The notes beneath the pieces are model-generated. The model made no database searches. It was not told the origin of the DNA and saw only the letters and a list, made by a program, of their open reading frames with translations. Shown piece by piece: positions 44,239 through 52,766 of a DNA stretch of 64,000 nt. Both the position numbers and the translations under genes were made by a program. Numbering within the stretch: position 1 is the stretch's first letter; each line of letters begins with the position of its first letter. Source of the DNA: Shewanella oncorhynchi (GTDB taxonomy: Bacteria > Pseudomonadota > Gammaproteobacteria > Enterobacterales > Shewanellaceae); assembly GCF_012584455.1 (NCBI RefSeq), contig NZ_JABAEB010000003.1, positions 344,217 to 408,216 on the forward strand, given 5' to 3'.

Positions 44239-45108
44239 ATGGATACCGATTTACTAAAAACCTTTCTCGAAGTCTCCCGTACTCGCCATTTTGGTAAAGC
44301 GGCTGAGAATCTTTATCTCACCCGAAGCGCTGTGAGCTTTAGGGTGAAACAGCTTGAGAGCATTTTGGGTGTCGCCTTATTTGAACGGCAACGTAATAAT
44401 ATTCAGCCCACGCCAGCAGGCGAACGTATGCTTGGTCATGCTGAAGCGGTGTTAACAGCATGGGAGCGGGCTAAGCAAGATGTTTCCCTCAGCCAGTTAC
44501 AGACAACGCAGCTTGCCATTGGTGCAGGGCCGAATATTTGGGACGCTTACTTGCAAGGTTATTTACAGGGACTGCATGTCGGTTTACCTGGCGTGGCGTT
44601 GCGCACCGAAGTGCTACCCGCGAATGCAATGACGCGTCAGCTAATGGACCGTACCTTAGATATTGCGATTTCATTCGATCCGCCAAAGCTTGATCAATTT
44701 GAGATAGTACAACTGGGGCAAATTAATTTGTTGTTGGTGTCGAGCTTAAAAGGTCAAACGGTAAAAGCGGTTGTGCCGGGGCAATATGTAAAAGTCGATT
44801 GGGGTACGGCGTTCAATATTGTTCACGCGCAGGAATATGCCTCGCTGCCAGTGCCAACGCTGCACACGAGTTCAGCACGTATTGCGTTAGATTTCATCTT
44901 GAATAATGGCGGCTGCGCATTTTTACCTGAGCATCTAGTGCAACATGCATTGCGCGGCGGCGAATTGCATCTTGTCAGCGGCGCGAATGCCATTTCACGA
45001 AATGTGTATCTTGCGTATTGGGCTGAGAATGACCGCTTAGCCCAGATCAAACAAGCCATCGACTTTTTAAGGGAGGATGGCTCAATGGTTTCTCATACAA
45101 CGGTTTAG
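44239..45108 (+). CDS. hdfR: LysR-family regulator HdfR
   Basis: 289 residues. N-terminal winged helix-turn-helix ('LLKTFLEVSRTRHFGKAAENLYLTRSAVSFRVKQLESILG') almost as in E. coli HdfR, then the effector-binding domain. E. coli HdfR represses the flagellar master operon flhDC; Shewanella lacks FlhDC-type control, so the target here is open. The divergent arrangement with maoP is conserved synteny and supports the assignment. The 108-bp gap to maoP would hold both promoters; it contains an AT-rich GATTTATAAATC palindrome (44190-44201). Confidence 0.9.
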   Translation: MDTDLLKTFLEVSRTRHFGKAAENLYLTRSAVSFRVKQLESILGVALFERQRNNIQPTPAGERMLGHAEAVLTAWERAKQDVSLSQLQTTQLAIGAGPNIWDAYLQGYLQGLHVGLPGVALRTEVLPANAMTRQLMDRTLDIAISFDPPKLDQFEIVQLGQINLLLVSSLKGQTVKAVVPGQYVKVDWGTAFNIVHAQEYASLPVPTLHTSSARIALDFILNNGGCAFLPEHLVQHALRGGELHLVSGANAISRNVYLAYWAENDRLAQIKQAIDFLREDGSMVSHTTV

Positions 45109-45118
45109 AAACTAAGAA

Positions 45119-45490
45119 TTAAAGCACTAGCGGTGTTAATACAACCAGCCAAGTTAATCCACAAAGCGCAAGACTCATAAAGACGGCAGCCGAGGCAATG
45201 TCCTTGGCTTGGCCACTTAACGGGTGTATTTCACTGCCGACACGGTCAACCACAGCTTCAATCGCCGAGTTTAATAGCTCAACAATCAACACGATAAACA
45301 ACGTGAAAATCAGCATAAGGCGTTCAATAGTGCTGATATCAACCCATAAGGCTACGGGTAACATGACTATCGTTAAGATTAATTCCTGTCTGAAGGCGGC
45401 TTCGTGGATCCAAGCGGCCTTTAGGCCCTTCATCGAAAATCCCGTCGCTCTGAATATGCGCTTAATACCGTGATTATTGGCTGGTTTCAT
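45119..45490 (-). CDS. dgkA: Diacylglycerol kinase
   Basis: 123 residues from ATG 45490 (E. coli DgkA is 122). Three membrane helices with the DgkA catalytic signature 'ELLNSAIEAVVDRVGSEIHPLSGQAKDIASAAVF'. The N-terminal amphipathic segment 'GFSMKGLKAAWIHEAAFRQE' is conserved. Recycles diacylglycerol made during envelope glycan modification to phosphatidate. Convergent with hdfR; the two stops are 10 nt apart. Confidence 0.93.
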   Translation of the reverse strand: MKPANNHGIKRIFRATGFSMKGLKAAWIHEAAFRQELILTIVMLPVALWVDISTIERLMLIFTLFIVLIVELLNSAIEAVVDRVGSEIHPLSGQAKDIASAAVFMSLALCGLTWLVVLTPLVL

Positions 45491-45757
45491 AGTGTTTCCA
45501 ATTGACGTTAGCGACAAAGCGCTGAGGTTCTGCTCATTCAAAACAGGGTGAATAAACCCTACTGTTGTCTTTGTTAACATTTGACTGAGTCATAAATTTG
45601 GCCGCAGTATAGCCTGAGATGAAAAGTGCATAAACAATTAACTGAGCAAATTTGATCATCAACATTCGTTGTTAACTTAGGGAGTTAGTGACTTTTGCGG
45701 TTATTTTAGTGCAACTTTAGCCGTGCGGCCTAAGCTTGATGAAGGATATATTGCAGC

Positions 45758-46699
45758 GTGGGCAAGGGAATGACTCATACTAACCCGTTACGAAATTTAA
45801 CATTTAATCAGTTCATCCGTTTTAGTGTTTTTAAGCTCAGCTTGCTCATACTTTGCGGTTTAACTCTTTCGGTTAACGCACAAACCTCACCACCTGCCAT
45901 ACAACTTGCTACCGAGTTTGATGCGACTCGAACTTCGCAAGATATTAATATTCAAAATTTTTTGATTAGTGAGAAACTCGACGGGGTTCGAGGTTACTGG
46001 AATGGCAAGGAATTATTCACTCGGCAGGGAAATGCCATCGCCACACCCATTTGGTTTACTGCGAATTTTCCGAATTATCCCCTCGATGGTGAATTATGGC
46101 TTGGGCGAGGTCAGTTTGAAGCGATGTCGAGTTTAGTTCGACAAACCTCAGCTAAGGATGATGATTGGCGCAAAGTGCGATTTATGGTGTTCGATGTCCC
46201 CAAGGCGAGTGGCGACTTTCAGCATCGCTATCAATTTGCGCTGACTGAACTGAGTGGCAAATCGAATTATCTTAAAGTCATAGTGCAGTTCCAAGTAGAA
46301 AGCCTTGAAGCCCTGTATCAAAAACTCGATGCCTTAGTTGCAAAAGGCGCCGAAGGCTTGATGCTGCATCGCAGTTCTGCGACTTATATCAGTGGCCGAA
46401 ATCCTCATTTGATGAAGCTAAAACCTTATTATGATGCTGAAGCTACTGTTATCGCTTATATCCCTGGTAAAGGTCAATTTGCAGGGCAGATGGGCGCATT
46501 AAAAGTGCAAACGCCAGACGGCCGAATTTTTAGTATTGGCACAGGTTTTAGTCTCGCAGAGCGCCAACATCCCCCCGCAGTGGGCACTATCATTACCTAT
46601 AAATATCTTGGTCTTACTGTCAATGGCTTGCCCAGATTTGCCAGTTTCCTGCGGGTACGCAGTGATGTCGAATCAAGTAATAAAGCCACTGCAAAGTAA
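45758..46699 (+). CDS. Periplasmic ATP-dependent DNA ligase (Lig E type)
   Basis: 313 residues from GTG 45758 (AGGA 12 nt upstream; ATG 45770 is the alternative). N-terminal hydrophobic export signal (about 22-41, ending SVNAQ). Minimal ligase: adenylation motif SEKLDGVRG with the nucleophile K73, 'LDGELW' (motif III region), 'GAEGLMLH' (motif IV), 'LMKLKPYYDAEATV' (motif V), then an OB domain ('GALKVQTPDGRIFSIGTGF'). No Zn-finger or BRCT domain. Lig E proteins are exported in competent Gram-negatives and thought to act on extracellular or incoming DNA. Confidence 0.9.
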   Translation: MGKGMTHTNPLRNLTFNQFIRFSVFKLSLLILCGLTLSVNAQTSPPAIQLATEFDATRTSQDINIQNFLISEKLDGVRGYWNGKELFTRQGNAIATPIWFTANFPNYPLDGELWLGRGQFEAMSSLVRQTSAKDDDWRKVRFMVFDVPKASGDFQHRYQFALTELSGKSNYLKVIVQFQVESLEALYQKLDALVAKGAEGLMLHRSSATYISGRNPHLMKLKPYYDAEATVIAYIPGKGQFAGQMGALKVQTPDGRIFSIGTGFSLAERQHPPAVGTIITYKYLGLTVNGLPRFASFLRVRSDVESSNKATAK

Positions 46700-47124
46700 A
46701 CAACATCATAACGTTATTAATAGATATAACTTCGCTTGCTGTCTATTAAGCCTGCCGCGAGCTGTGCTGTGCTGTGTTGATACTGTGGACAACAGCGATG
46801 GACGAGTCGTGTTTGCACCGAGCGCTAATCCAACTCTTGTTCGAGCAGATGGATTGCATAACTTTGGGGTAGGCTGTGGTGCTGATGACAATCGCGATTT
46901 TGTAAGGGATAAGGATAACAAACTGATGTTTCACCTGTGGCGGTTTGACAATATGAAGCCACTGCCAAGATTAATTGAGGATGTGAAAGTTGAAAAACGG
47001 TAACCCGTTACAGTCGAGTTTGACTGTGCTCCATCAATGGTTGTGGGCTGCTTGCCTTGCAAGGCTAAGTTGGTAAGATGTTGTTCATAAAGAAAATCAA
47101 ATCGTTGTACATCTAAGGACATAT
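46700..47124 (+). other. Gap with an unexplained coding-like segment
   Basis: From about 46770 to the stop at 47001-47003, one + frame reads like protein ('NSDGRVVFAPSANPTLVRAD', later 'LMFHLWRFDNMKPLPRLIED') with normal codon use, but it has no convincing start or ribosome site; ATG 46665 would overlap the ligase gene. It may be a small unannotated gene or the 3' remnant of a lost one. A short CTGTG tandem sits at 46762-46778. Confidence 0.3.
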
Positions 47125-47592
47125 ATGGAAATTTCATTACTTGCCGATAATCCCTCTGCGATAGACACGGTAGCTAGTTGGTATTTCAACGAATGGTGCC
47201 AAGACAATGGTAGCTATACCAAGGAGGAAGTCGTTAAAAAAGTCTCTGCATCAATAAATCGAGATACCGCGCCTATTCTGATCATTGGAAAAGTAAATGG
47301 TGTTCTTGCTGGTTCAGCAGAGCTAAAAATTCGAGAAATGGACATATACCCAGAATTTGAATTTTGGCTTGGTGGTGTTTACGTCACTCAGCAGGCTAGG
47401 GGACAGGGTGTCGCCTCAAAACTTGTGAAAGAGATAATATCGCTAGCACATAAAATAGGTGTGAAAAAATTATATCTTCAAACAGAAGATTTAACTGGAG
47501 GTTTGTACTTACATCATGGGTTTAAGCCTATAGAACAAGTGAATTATAAAGGTATAAATGTATTGGTTATGGGCACAAACATCGGTGAATAA
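47125..47592 (+). CDS. GNAT N-acetyltransferase
   Basis: 155 residues. GNAT landmarks: 'APILIIGKVNGVLAGSAELKI' (strands 2-3), 'FWLGGVYVTQQARGQGVASKLVKEIISLA' (strand 4 and R/QxxGxG/A acetyl-CoA loop), 'KLYLQTEDLTGGLYLHHGFKPI' (strand 5 with the usual Tyr). AAGGA about 9 nt upstream of the ATG. No neighbours that hint at a substrate; the flanks are gene-poor and AT-rich, so it may be accessory. Confidence 0.88.
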   Translation: MEISLLADNPSAIDTVASWYFNEWCQDNGSYTKEEVVKKVSASINRDTAPILIIGKVNGVLAGSAELKIREMDIYPEFEFWLGGVYVTQQARGQGVASKLVKEIISLAHKIGVKKLYLQTEDLTGGLYLHHGFKPIEQVNYKGINVLVMGTNIGE

Positions 47593-48238
47593 CAAGTTTG
47601 TGAAGGTACACTGCCGCTCAATTGTGGGAAGCAAGTGGAACGATATGATCATATTTCACAGGGCTACCTAAGTAGGTCAAAGCATCCCCAAATGGCATCA
47701 TTTTTAATCTTAGAGTTTTCGTCAGTACAAGAAAATAGATTTCCTGTTTCAACAGTAAGAACCAGTTGTGTTCTGTTTCAGTCAAAGTGTTTATAAAGTC
47801 ATTAGCAAGGCCATATAATCAGATGCTGAGTGACTCTTTACAGAATCTAATGATGAAAATGAGTCGAAATCTTCCAAACTTTGACAGTTATTGTTGAATC
47901 AATGGCTACCAAATAAGAATAGGCCGCGCGTAGTTGCGACCGATTTTACGATCGCTTAGTCAGTGTTGGAGCACTGCCCACGCTTGGCCCTCGCAGACTT
48001 CAGATCAATGTTGAACTCTTGATATCACATTATGCTTTTACTGCTGTTATCGTCGTGCGGCGGGCTTTTTTACAAATAAAATAAACCTTCTGCCTCACGC
48101 TTGACAATAAGTGAAACGTAAACAATCTTTTAACATGGAATATTTTCAGAAGGTTACTTTTATTTCTGCAGAATAGAATTGTTTTCACTACGGGAACACA
48201 GGAGTGTTTAACCCTTCCACTGAGATTACTAGGTTCAT
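47593..48238. other. Gene-poor stretch upstream of the small-peptide region
   Basis: No gene I can support. 47900-48010 has a higher-GC patch (around 47920-47995) unlike its AT-rich flanks, possibly a fragment of foreign or decayed sequence. The minus-strand ORF at 48030-48311 has no family resemblance or ribosome site. Confidence 0.4.
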
Positions 48239-48298
48239 TTGAGGTGATCCTCAATGAATAATCTAGACTCAAGGTATCGTGATAAAACGCAATCATGA
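48239..48298 (+). promoter_or_regulatory. SD-sequestering hairpin and 14-residue leader ORF
   Basis: TTGAGG (48239-48244) pairs exactly with CCTCAA (48249-48254) around TGAT. The stem contains the GAGG ribosome site of ATG 48254, which opens a 14-codon ORF (MNNLDSRYRDKTQS) ending in TGA at 48296-48298. That stop lies 13 nt before the start of the 41-residue ORF, so translation of one could affect the other. Confidence 0.4.
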
Positions 48299-48310
48299 AA
48301 AGGAATTTCA

Positions 48311-48436
48311 ATGAAAGACGTTAATATTTATCCGTATCAATCAATCTGTTCAGACCGGCTCAGTAAGCCAGAGACTGCGATCAAAACAGCAAATTTCAAT
48401 TTTAATATCGAAACCCATTTATTTGGATTTGGTTGA
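48311..48436 (+). CDS. Candidate 41-residue peptide upstream of the GMC operon
   Basis: ATG 48311 is preceded by AAAAGGA with 6-nt spacing. The peptide begins MKDVNIYPYQSI, has a charged middle (CSDRLSKPETAIK) and a C-terminal tail with NFNFN at 28-32 and GFG at 39-41. It has no hydrophobic signal. The leader-like first half and repetitive aromatic tail resemble precursors of modified peptides, but no radical-SAM, YcaO or MNIO maturase is nearby. It lies 145 nt before the cytochrome gene. Reality as a gene rests only on the ribosome site and composition; I do not recognise a family. Confidence 0.45.
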   Translation: MKDVNIYPYQSICSDRLSKPETAIKTANFNFNIETHLFGFG

Positions 48437-48581
48437 GGTCAAGTCTTGTACGCTATTTGTATCGTGACATCACGCCTGCAGTGGCGGGTGTTATGAAAGC
48501 CCTGATTTTAAGTCGTTAAAGAAAGTGGAATCGTAAACGTTTTAAGCATTGAATAAGTCAATAACAAGGAGAGTTAATTTC

Positions 48582-49898
48582 ATGTCTATCAAATCTTTTA
48601 GCTACAGTACGCTTTTTTTGTGTATGAGTGCTGCTGTACATGCAGAAGCACCAGTAGAGACAAAAACAGCTATAACGCTACCCACGTTAAGCCCTGTTAT
48701 GCCACTGGAAATCACAGCAAAACCCCCGTTCTCACTCGAAAGCCTGCAACATGATTTTGATGATTTTTCTTGGCAATCGTTTATTGCACTTAACTGGCCA
48801 GCCAATGCCGATGGTACACCCAATACCATGTCCACCATTGGGCAAAAAACTAACCAGCCAGTCGTGTGGCTGCATTGGAAGGAAAGCCGAGATATTTTTT
48901 TACCCGATGGCGTAAAACCACCTGGGTGGGATCAGTCCAATAATGTGCCGGATGTTTGCAAAAGTATTGATCCCAAGTCCATTCCTGAAGGGACTATTTA
49001 TTTAACGCAAGTAGGGAAGACCCCGAATGTGTTGGATGAAAGTGGCGAGCCTTTTACAACGGGTCCATTGATTGATCAAAACGGGCTTTATACCCGTTAT
49101 GAAATATTAACCAATGAAACTATGTTCAATTTTATTTTGGACAATAACCTTTACAGTAAAAAAGGACAGAAACAGTTTAATGCCGATGTCGACTTTACCG
49201 CGAGCGACAGTAAAACCGGGCAGGTAGGTTCTATCATGCTTAAGGCATCATGGATAAAAATGGGCGGCAAGTTTGATGCGACGAATTACTATACAACTTA
49301 CGCGCTAGTTTATAACAATCCCGAAGAGCAGCACGGGGTCAAGCCCGCGTGTGCGCTTGAGCAAGTCGGGTTAGTGGGGTTTCACATTGCCCACAAAACC
49401 GCAGACGAACCACAATGGATTTGGTCTACCTTTGAGCATGTCGCTAATGCGCCAACCCAAGGTGAGTCAGCATCATTGTCGGCATATAATTTTTACGATC
49501 CTAAATGTACTGACTGCAAAGTGAATGAACCCCCAGCACGCCCGTGGGATCCGGCAAACCCGCACACTAAACCAACTCAAGTTGAACGCGTTATTCCTAT
49601 CACTGCCGATGCTAAAGCCTTAAATGCCAGTTATCACGCTGCACTCGACGCTGTCGTGCCGGGATCGGTATGGAAGAACTACGAATTGATCAGCACGCAA
49701 TGGCCTACCGATGCCAAAAATCCCACCGATCCAACGGGCGTGCCTGCTCCCTCATTTTTAGCGAACACCACGCTCGAAACTTATATCCAAGGTTCGGTAA
49801 AGCAAACATCAAGCAGCTGTATGGCTTGTCACAATAATGCGGCAACCACTAACGGTAATTTTGCTGATTTCACTTACTTGCTGCAACGCGCGCAATAA
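48582..49898 (+). CDS. Exported protein with C-terminal heme c motif (GMC dehydrogenase partner)
   Basis: 438 residues from ATG 48582 (AAGGAGAG 7 nt upstream). Sec signal peptide ending VHAEAP. A large unrecognised domain ('DFDDFSWQSFIALNWPAN', 'AYALVYNNPEEQHG'-type segment, 'GLVGFHIAHKTADEPQWIWSTFEHV') is followed by one heme c motif CMACH at 413-417, only 21 residues from the end. A second pair CTDCK (about 307-311) is CxxCK, not CxxCH. Next are a small subunit and a GMC flavoprotein, so this is probably the electron acceptor of that enzyme. It is unlike the triheme cytochromes of known FAD-glucose or fructose dehydrogenases. Confidence 0.75.
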   Translation: MSIKSFSYSTLFLCMSAAVHAEAPVETKTAITLPTLSPVMPLEITAKPPFSLESLQHDFDDFSWQSFIALNWPANADGTPNTMSTIGQKTNQPVVWLHWKESRDIFLPDGVKPPGWDQSNNVPDVCKSIDPKSIPEGTIYLTQVGKTPNVLDESGEPFTTGPLIDQNGLYTRYEILTNETMFNFILDNNLYSKKGQKQFNADVDFTASDSKTGQVGSIMLKASWIKMGGKFDATNYYTTYALVYNNPEEQHGVKPACALEQVGLVGFHIAHKTADEPQWIWSTFEHVANAPTQGESASLSAYNFYDPKCTDCKVNEPPARPWDPANPHTKPTQVERVIPITADAKALNASYHAALDAVVPGSVWKNYELISTQWPTDAKNPTDPTGVPAPSFLANTTLETYIQGSVKQTSSSCMACHNNAATTNGNFADFTYLLQRAQ

Positions 49899-49917
49899 TT
49901 TACGAAAGGAACTCATC

Positions 49918-50448
49918 ATGACTGATATTACAGGCGCGACTGCCGATACTATGAATCATTTTATTGGTTTGAGCGCGGTATTAACCGGCTTTGCTACCAG
50001 TATTATTGCCCCGACATTGGATCCCGTGGATATTAAATCCGAATACTTAGCCGTGTTTACGCAAAAAATAACCGAAGAATCGCAGGACCTAACTTTAGTT
50101 ACAACTATTCTGCAAAAATTTGCGGCGTTAAAAGCGCAGCAATTATCAGATCAACAAATTGGCACGCAAATGCTGGCACCAGACAACGGGGCTAATTTTG
50201 TGTTGGCCTGTCGTAAATTGATTTTTATGTGGTACTCAGGTGCATGGCCAACCATTATTCCCGCGACGGATACAGAGCCGGAAACCACGGTTAGCGATAT
50301 GATTTCGGCAAAAAGCTATACCACAGGTTTAGTCTGGCAAGTTATGCAGGCTCATCCGATGGGGGATTCAAATTATCGCTATGGCTATTGGGCGAAACCA
50401 CCCGCTGTACTGTCGGCCTATACGGGTCATCAAGGAGGTGCAGTATGA
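49918..50448 (+). CDS. Small subunit of a GMC-type dehydrogenase (sorbitol/glucose dehydrogenase gamma-like)
   Basis: 176 residues from ATG 49918 (AAAGGA 6 nt upstream). The C-terminal half ('NFVLACRKLIFMWYSGAWP', 'SAKSYTTGLVWQVMQAHPMG', 'YGYWAKPPAVL') matches the small hitchhiker subunit of FAD-dependent glucose, sorbitol or fructose dehydrogenases. In those systems this subunit carries a Tat signal that exports the flavoprotein; here the N-terminus (MTDITGATADTMNHF) has no twin Arg. An in-frame upstream ATG at 49837 would add 27 residues starting MRQPLTVILLISLTCC, hydrophobic but overlapping the cytochrome gene. Overlaps the next gene by 4 nt. Confidence 0.82.
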   Translation: MTDITGATADTMNHFIGLSAVLTGFATSIIAPTLDPVDIKSEYLAVFTQKITEESQDLTLVTTILQKFAALKAQQLSDQQIGTQMLAPDNGANFVLACRKLIFMWYSGAWPTIIPATDTEPETTVSDMISAKSYTTGLVWQVMQAHPMGDSNYRYGYWAKPPAVLSAYTGHQGGAV

Positions 50449-52433
50449 GCACTCAAACCAATTACGATGTCATTATTGTGGGATCAGGTATTGCCGGCTC
50501 TATCATGGCTTATCAATTGGGGATGGCGGGGAAAAAAGTATTAATCCTCGAAGCAGGGCAGGAAGTGCCGGTTGACCGCAGTGGTTACATGGAAACCTTT
50601 TTTAAAGCCAATGCCAAAACACCTGAATCACCTTATCCTCCTACTACGCAAAATCCAGCGGCATCGACGGCGGATAATCCACTCGGATTGCCTGATCCTG
50701 CGAAGGAAAATGTGCCGCGTTATACCGTGTTGCAAGTTGGCGCATGGCGTAATCCAAAGCAATGTTATTTCGATTACACGCCGCAACCAGAGCATTTGAA
50801 ACCTGACAGCCCTGAAGCAAAGTTTGCTTTTGCGAGTTCCTATGAGCGTATTGGCGGCGGCACAACTTGGCATTGGCTAGGAACCAGTTTGCATCTATTG
50901 CCCAATGATTTTGAGTTGCAAACCCAGTATAAGCAGGGTGTGGATTGGCCCGGTGGAAAACAATTTTATCAGGCGCTGGTTCCTTACTATGAACAGGCGA
51001 CCAATGAGATTGGCGTCGCCGGTGACAAAGAGGCGATGGATCAGCTTTATCGCGGATTTAATGTTTCACCGGATGGTGTTTATGGGCCGAATTACGATTA
51101 CCCAATGCCTGGCATTGTTTCATCTTTAGTTGATCAACAATATGAACAAGCGGTGAGCGATATGGTGTACGACAATATTCAATTGTCAGTCACGCCAACC
51201 CCCCAGGGGCGCAATTCATTACCGGGTGAACGCCGTCAATGTGCGGGGAATACGAATTGTATTCCTATTTGTCCTATCCAAGCCAAATACGATGCCACTG
51301 TGACGCTCGGGCGAGCATTGCAAACCGGCAATGTTGATGTATTTTATCGGCACGTCGCGACAAATGTTCAAGTGGATGAAAACACAAAGGATGTTGTTGG
51401 TATTGATTATGTGACCTATCAAACTCACGGGGGGATAGCGACGGGCGGCGGTACCGTTACGGGTAAAAAATATGTGATTGCAGCTCACGCGATTGAGACG
51501 CCAAAATTATTGCTCATGTCTAAACGTAATAAAGCCTGTCCGAACGGCGTCGCCAACCATAGCGATCAAGTGGGGCGTAATTTGATGGATCACATTATGT
51601 ATTTGGCCTGGGGTCTGGCGAAAGATCCTGTCTATGGTTTTCGAGGGCCTTTATCTACTGCGGGTATCGAAAGTTTACGCGATGGCGCCTTTCGTAAAGA
51701 CCGTGCCGCCTATCGTATTGAAATCGGTAATGAAGGTTGGCAGTGGGCTGCGAACGATCCATTCACGACCTTAGCTGATTTTGTATTTGGGCAAAATAAT
51801 TCGCAATTAAATGGGGATTCTGTCAATCAGCAGGGGATTCCATTACGGTTTGATCCCGCCATGTCTGCGAATAGCGCTTTATTTGGTGCCTCACTGGTGA
51901 ATACCTTGAATGGTATTTACACACGGCAAATTCGTATGGGCTATTTAATTGAACAATTACCTGATCCGGAAAACCGTGTCGAGTTGTCGGAGACGCTGAA
52001 AGATAACTTAGGTTTGCCGCGCCCCAAATTAACCTATCGTGTACGCGAGGATTATGTGCGCAATGCGTTCGTGTCGGCTAAAGATATTTCGACCAAACTC
52101 TTTGACGCCCTTGATGCGCGGGAATATACCAAGGCTCCGCCTGCGCCGGTATTTTATGGTGATAAGAGTCAAGTAACGTCGAATAATTTTGAATATCAGG
52201 GCCATAATTTTACGTTTTACGGTGCTGGACACATTGTGGGGACGTATCGAATGGGGGACTGCAGAGATACGTCGGTGGTGAATCATCGTCAGCAATCTTG
52301 GGATCATAGCAATCTGTTTTTAGTCGGTAGCGGAGTGTTTCCAACAGTTGCAACGGGTAATCCAACCCTCACTTTGGCAGCGTTGGCATTCCAGGCTGCA
52401 GATCATGTTTTGGAAGACCTTAAAATAAGTTAA
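50445..52433 (+). CDS. GMC-family FAD dehydrogenase large subunit with Cys cluster
   Basis: 662 residues from ATG 50445 (AAGGAGG 6 nt upstream; ATGA overlap with the previous stop). FAD-binding 'DVIIVGSGIAGSIMAYQLG' and 'VLILEAGQ', GMC region 'GGGTTWHWLG', C-terminal 'GAGHIVGTYRMGDC' and 'NLFLVGSGVFPTVATGNPTLT'. Cys at 266, 272 and 276 (CAGNTNCIPIC) are Cx5Cx3C, the spacing that holds the 3Fe-4S cluster in bacterial FAD-glucose dehydrogenase. So electrons likely go FAD, 3Fe-4S, cytochrome. Substrate is an unknown sugar or alcohol. Terminator at 52476. Confidence 0.9.
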   Translation: MSTQTNYDVIIVGSGIAGSIMAYQLGMAGKKVLILEAGQEVPVDRSGYMETFFKANAKTPESPYPPTTQNPAASTADNPLGLPDPAKENVPRYTVLQVGAWRNPKQCYFDYTPQPEHLKPDSPEAKFAFASSYERIGGGTTWHWLGTSLHLLPNDFELQTQYKQGVDWPGGKQFYQALVPYYEQATNEIGVAGDKEAMDQLYRGFNVSPDGVYGPNYDYPMPGIVSSLVDQQYEQAVSDMVYDNIQLSVTPTPQGRNSLPGERRQCAGNTNCIPICPIQAKYDATVTLGRALQTGNVDVFYRHVATNVQVDENTKDVVGIDYVTYQTHGGIATGGGTVTGKKYVIAAHAIETPKLLLMSKRNKACPNGVANHSDQVGRNLMDHIMYLAWGLAKDPVYGFRGPLSTAGIESLRDGAFRKDRAAYRIEIGNEGWQWAANDPFTTLADFVFGQNNSQLNGDSVNQQGIPLRFDPAMSANSALFGASLVNTLNGIYTRQIRMGYLIEQLPDPENRVELSETLKDNLGLPRPKLTYRVREDYVRNAFVSAKDISTKLFDALDAREYTKAPPAPVFYGDKSQVTSNNFEYQGHNFTFYGAGHIVGTYRMGDCRDTSVVNHRQQSWDHSNLFLVGSGVFPTVATGNPTLTLAALAFQAADHVLEDLKIS

Positions 52434-52475
52434 AAAAGTTGTAATTATTCATTAGCTTGCTGTTAATTCCCATTG

Positions 52476-52505
52476 AAAACCGCGTGCAAATTGGCGCGGT
52501 TTTTG
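52476..52505 (+). terminator. Terminator of the GMC dehydrogenase operon
   Basis: AAAACCGCG (52476-52484) pairs exactly with CGCGGTTTT (52495-52503). Confidence 0.82.
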
Positions 52506-52766
52506 GCTAACTGAATATACCTTCATATTACGCTAACTGGCATTTTCCTACTCATAATGCAGTTTATTGTCATTGTATTTAAAATCAAAATATTACAGTT
52601 TTTTATGCTGATAATTGGTTTGAAAACTGTGCATGCGTGTGTTGTCGGATAGTATGTCTGATAGAAAACTGATGAGTTTCACTCAAACTGAGCGTTAATT
52701 GGGCGTGCTTTAATAAGCGAATAAAGTTAATTTTTACTGATATTTATCAAAAGGTTAACTGAATAC
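52506..52766. other. AT-rich promoter region of the SH3 protein gene
   Basis: No ORF or hairpin of note; AT-rich throughout, with AAAAGG about 9 nt before the next ATG. Confidence 0.4.

Noticed and set aside
47920..47995. Higher-GC patch, possible tRNA or IS end
   Set aside because: No cloverleaf can be folded by eye and no inverted repeats flank it.
48030..48311. 93-codon minus-strand ORF upstream of the GMC operon
   Set aside because: No ribosome site, unnatural composition, antisense to the small-peptide region.
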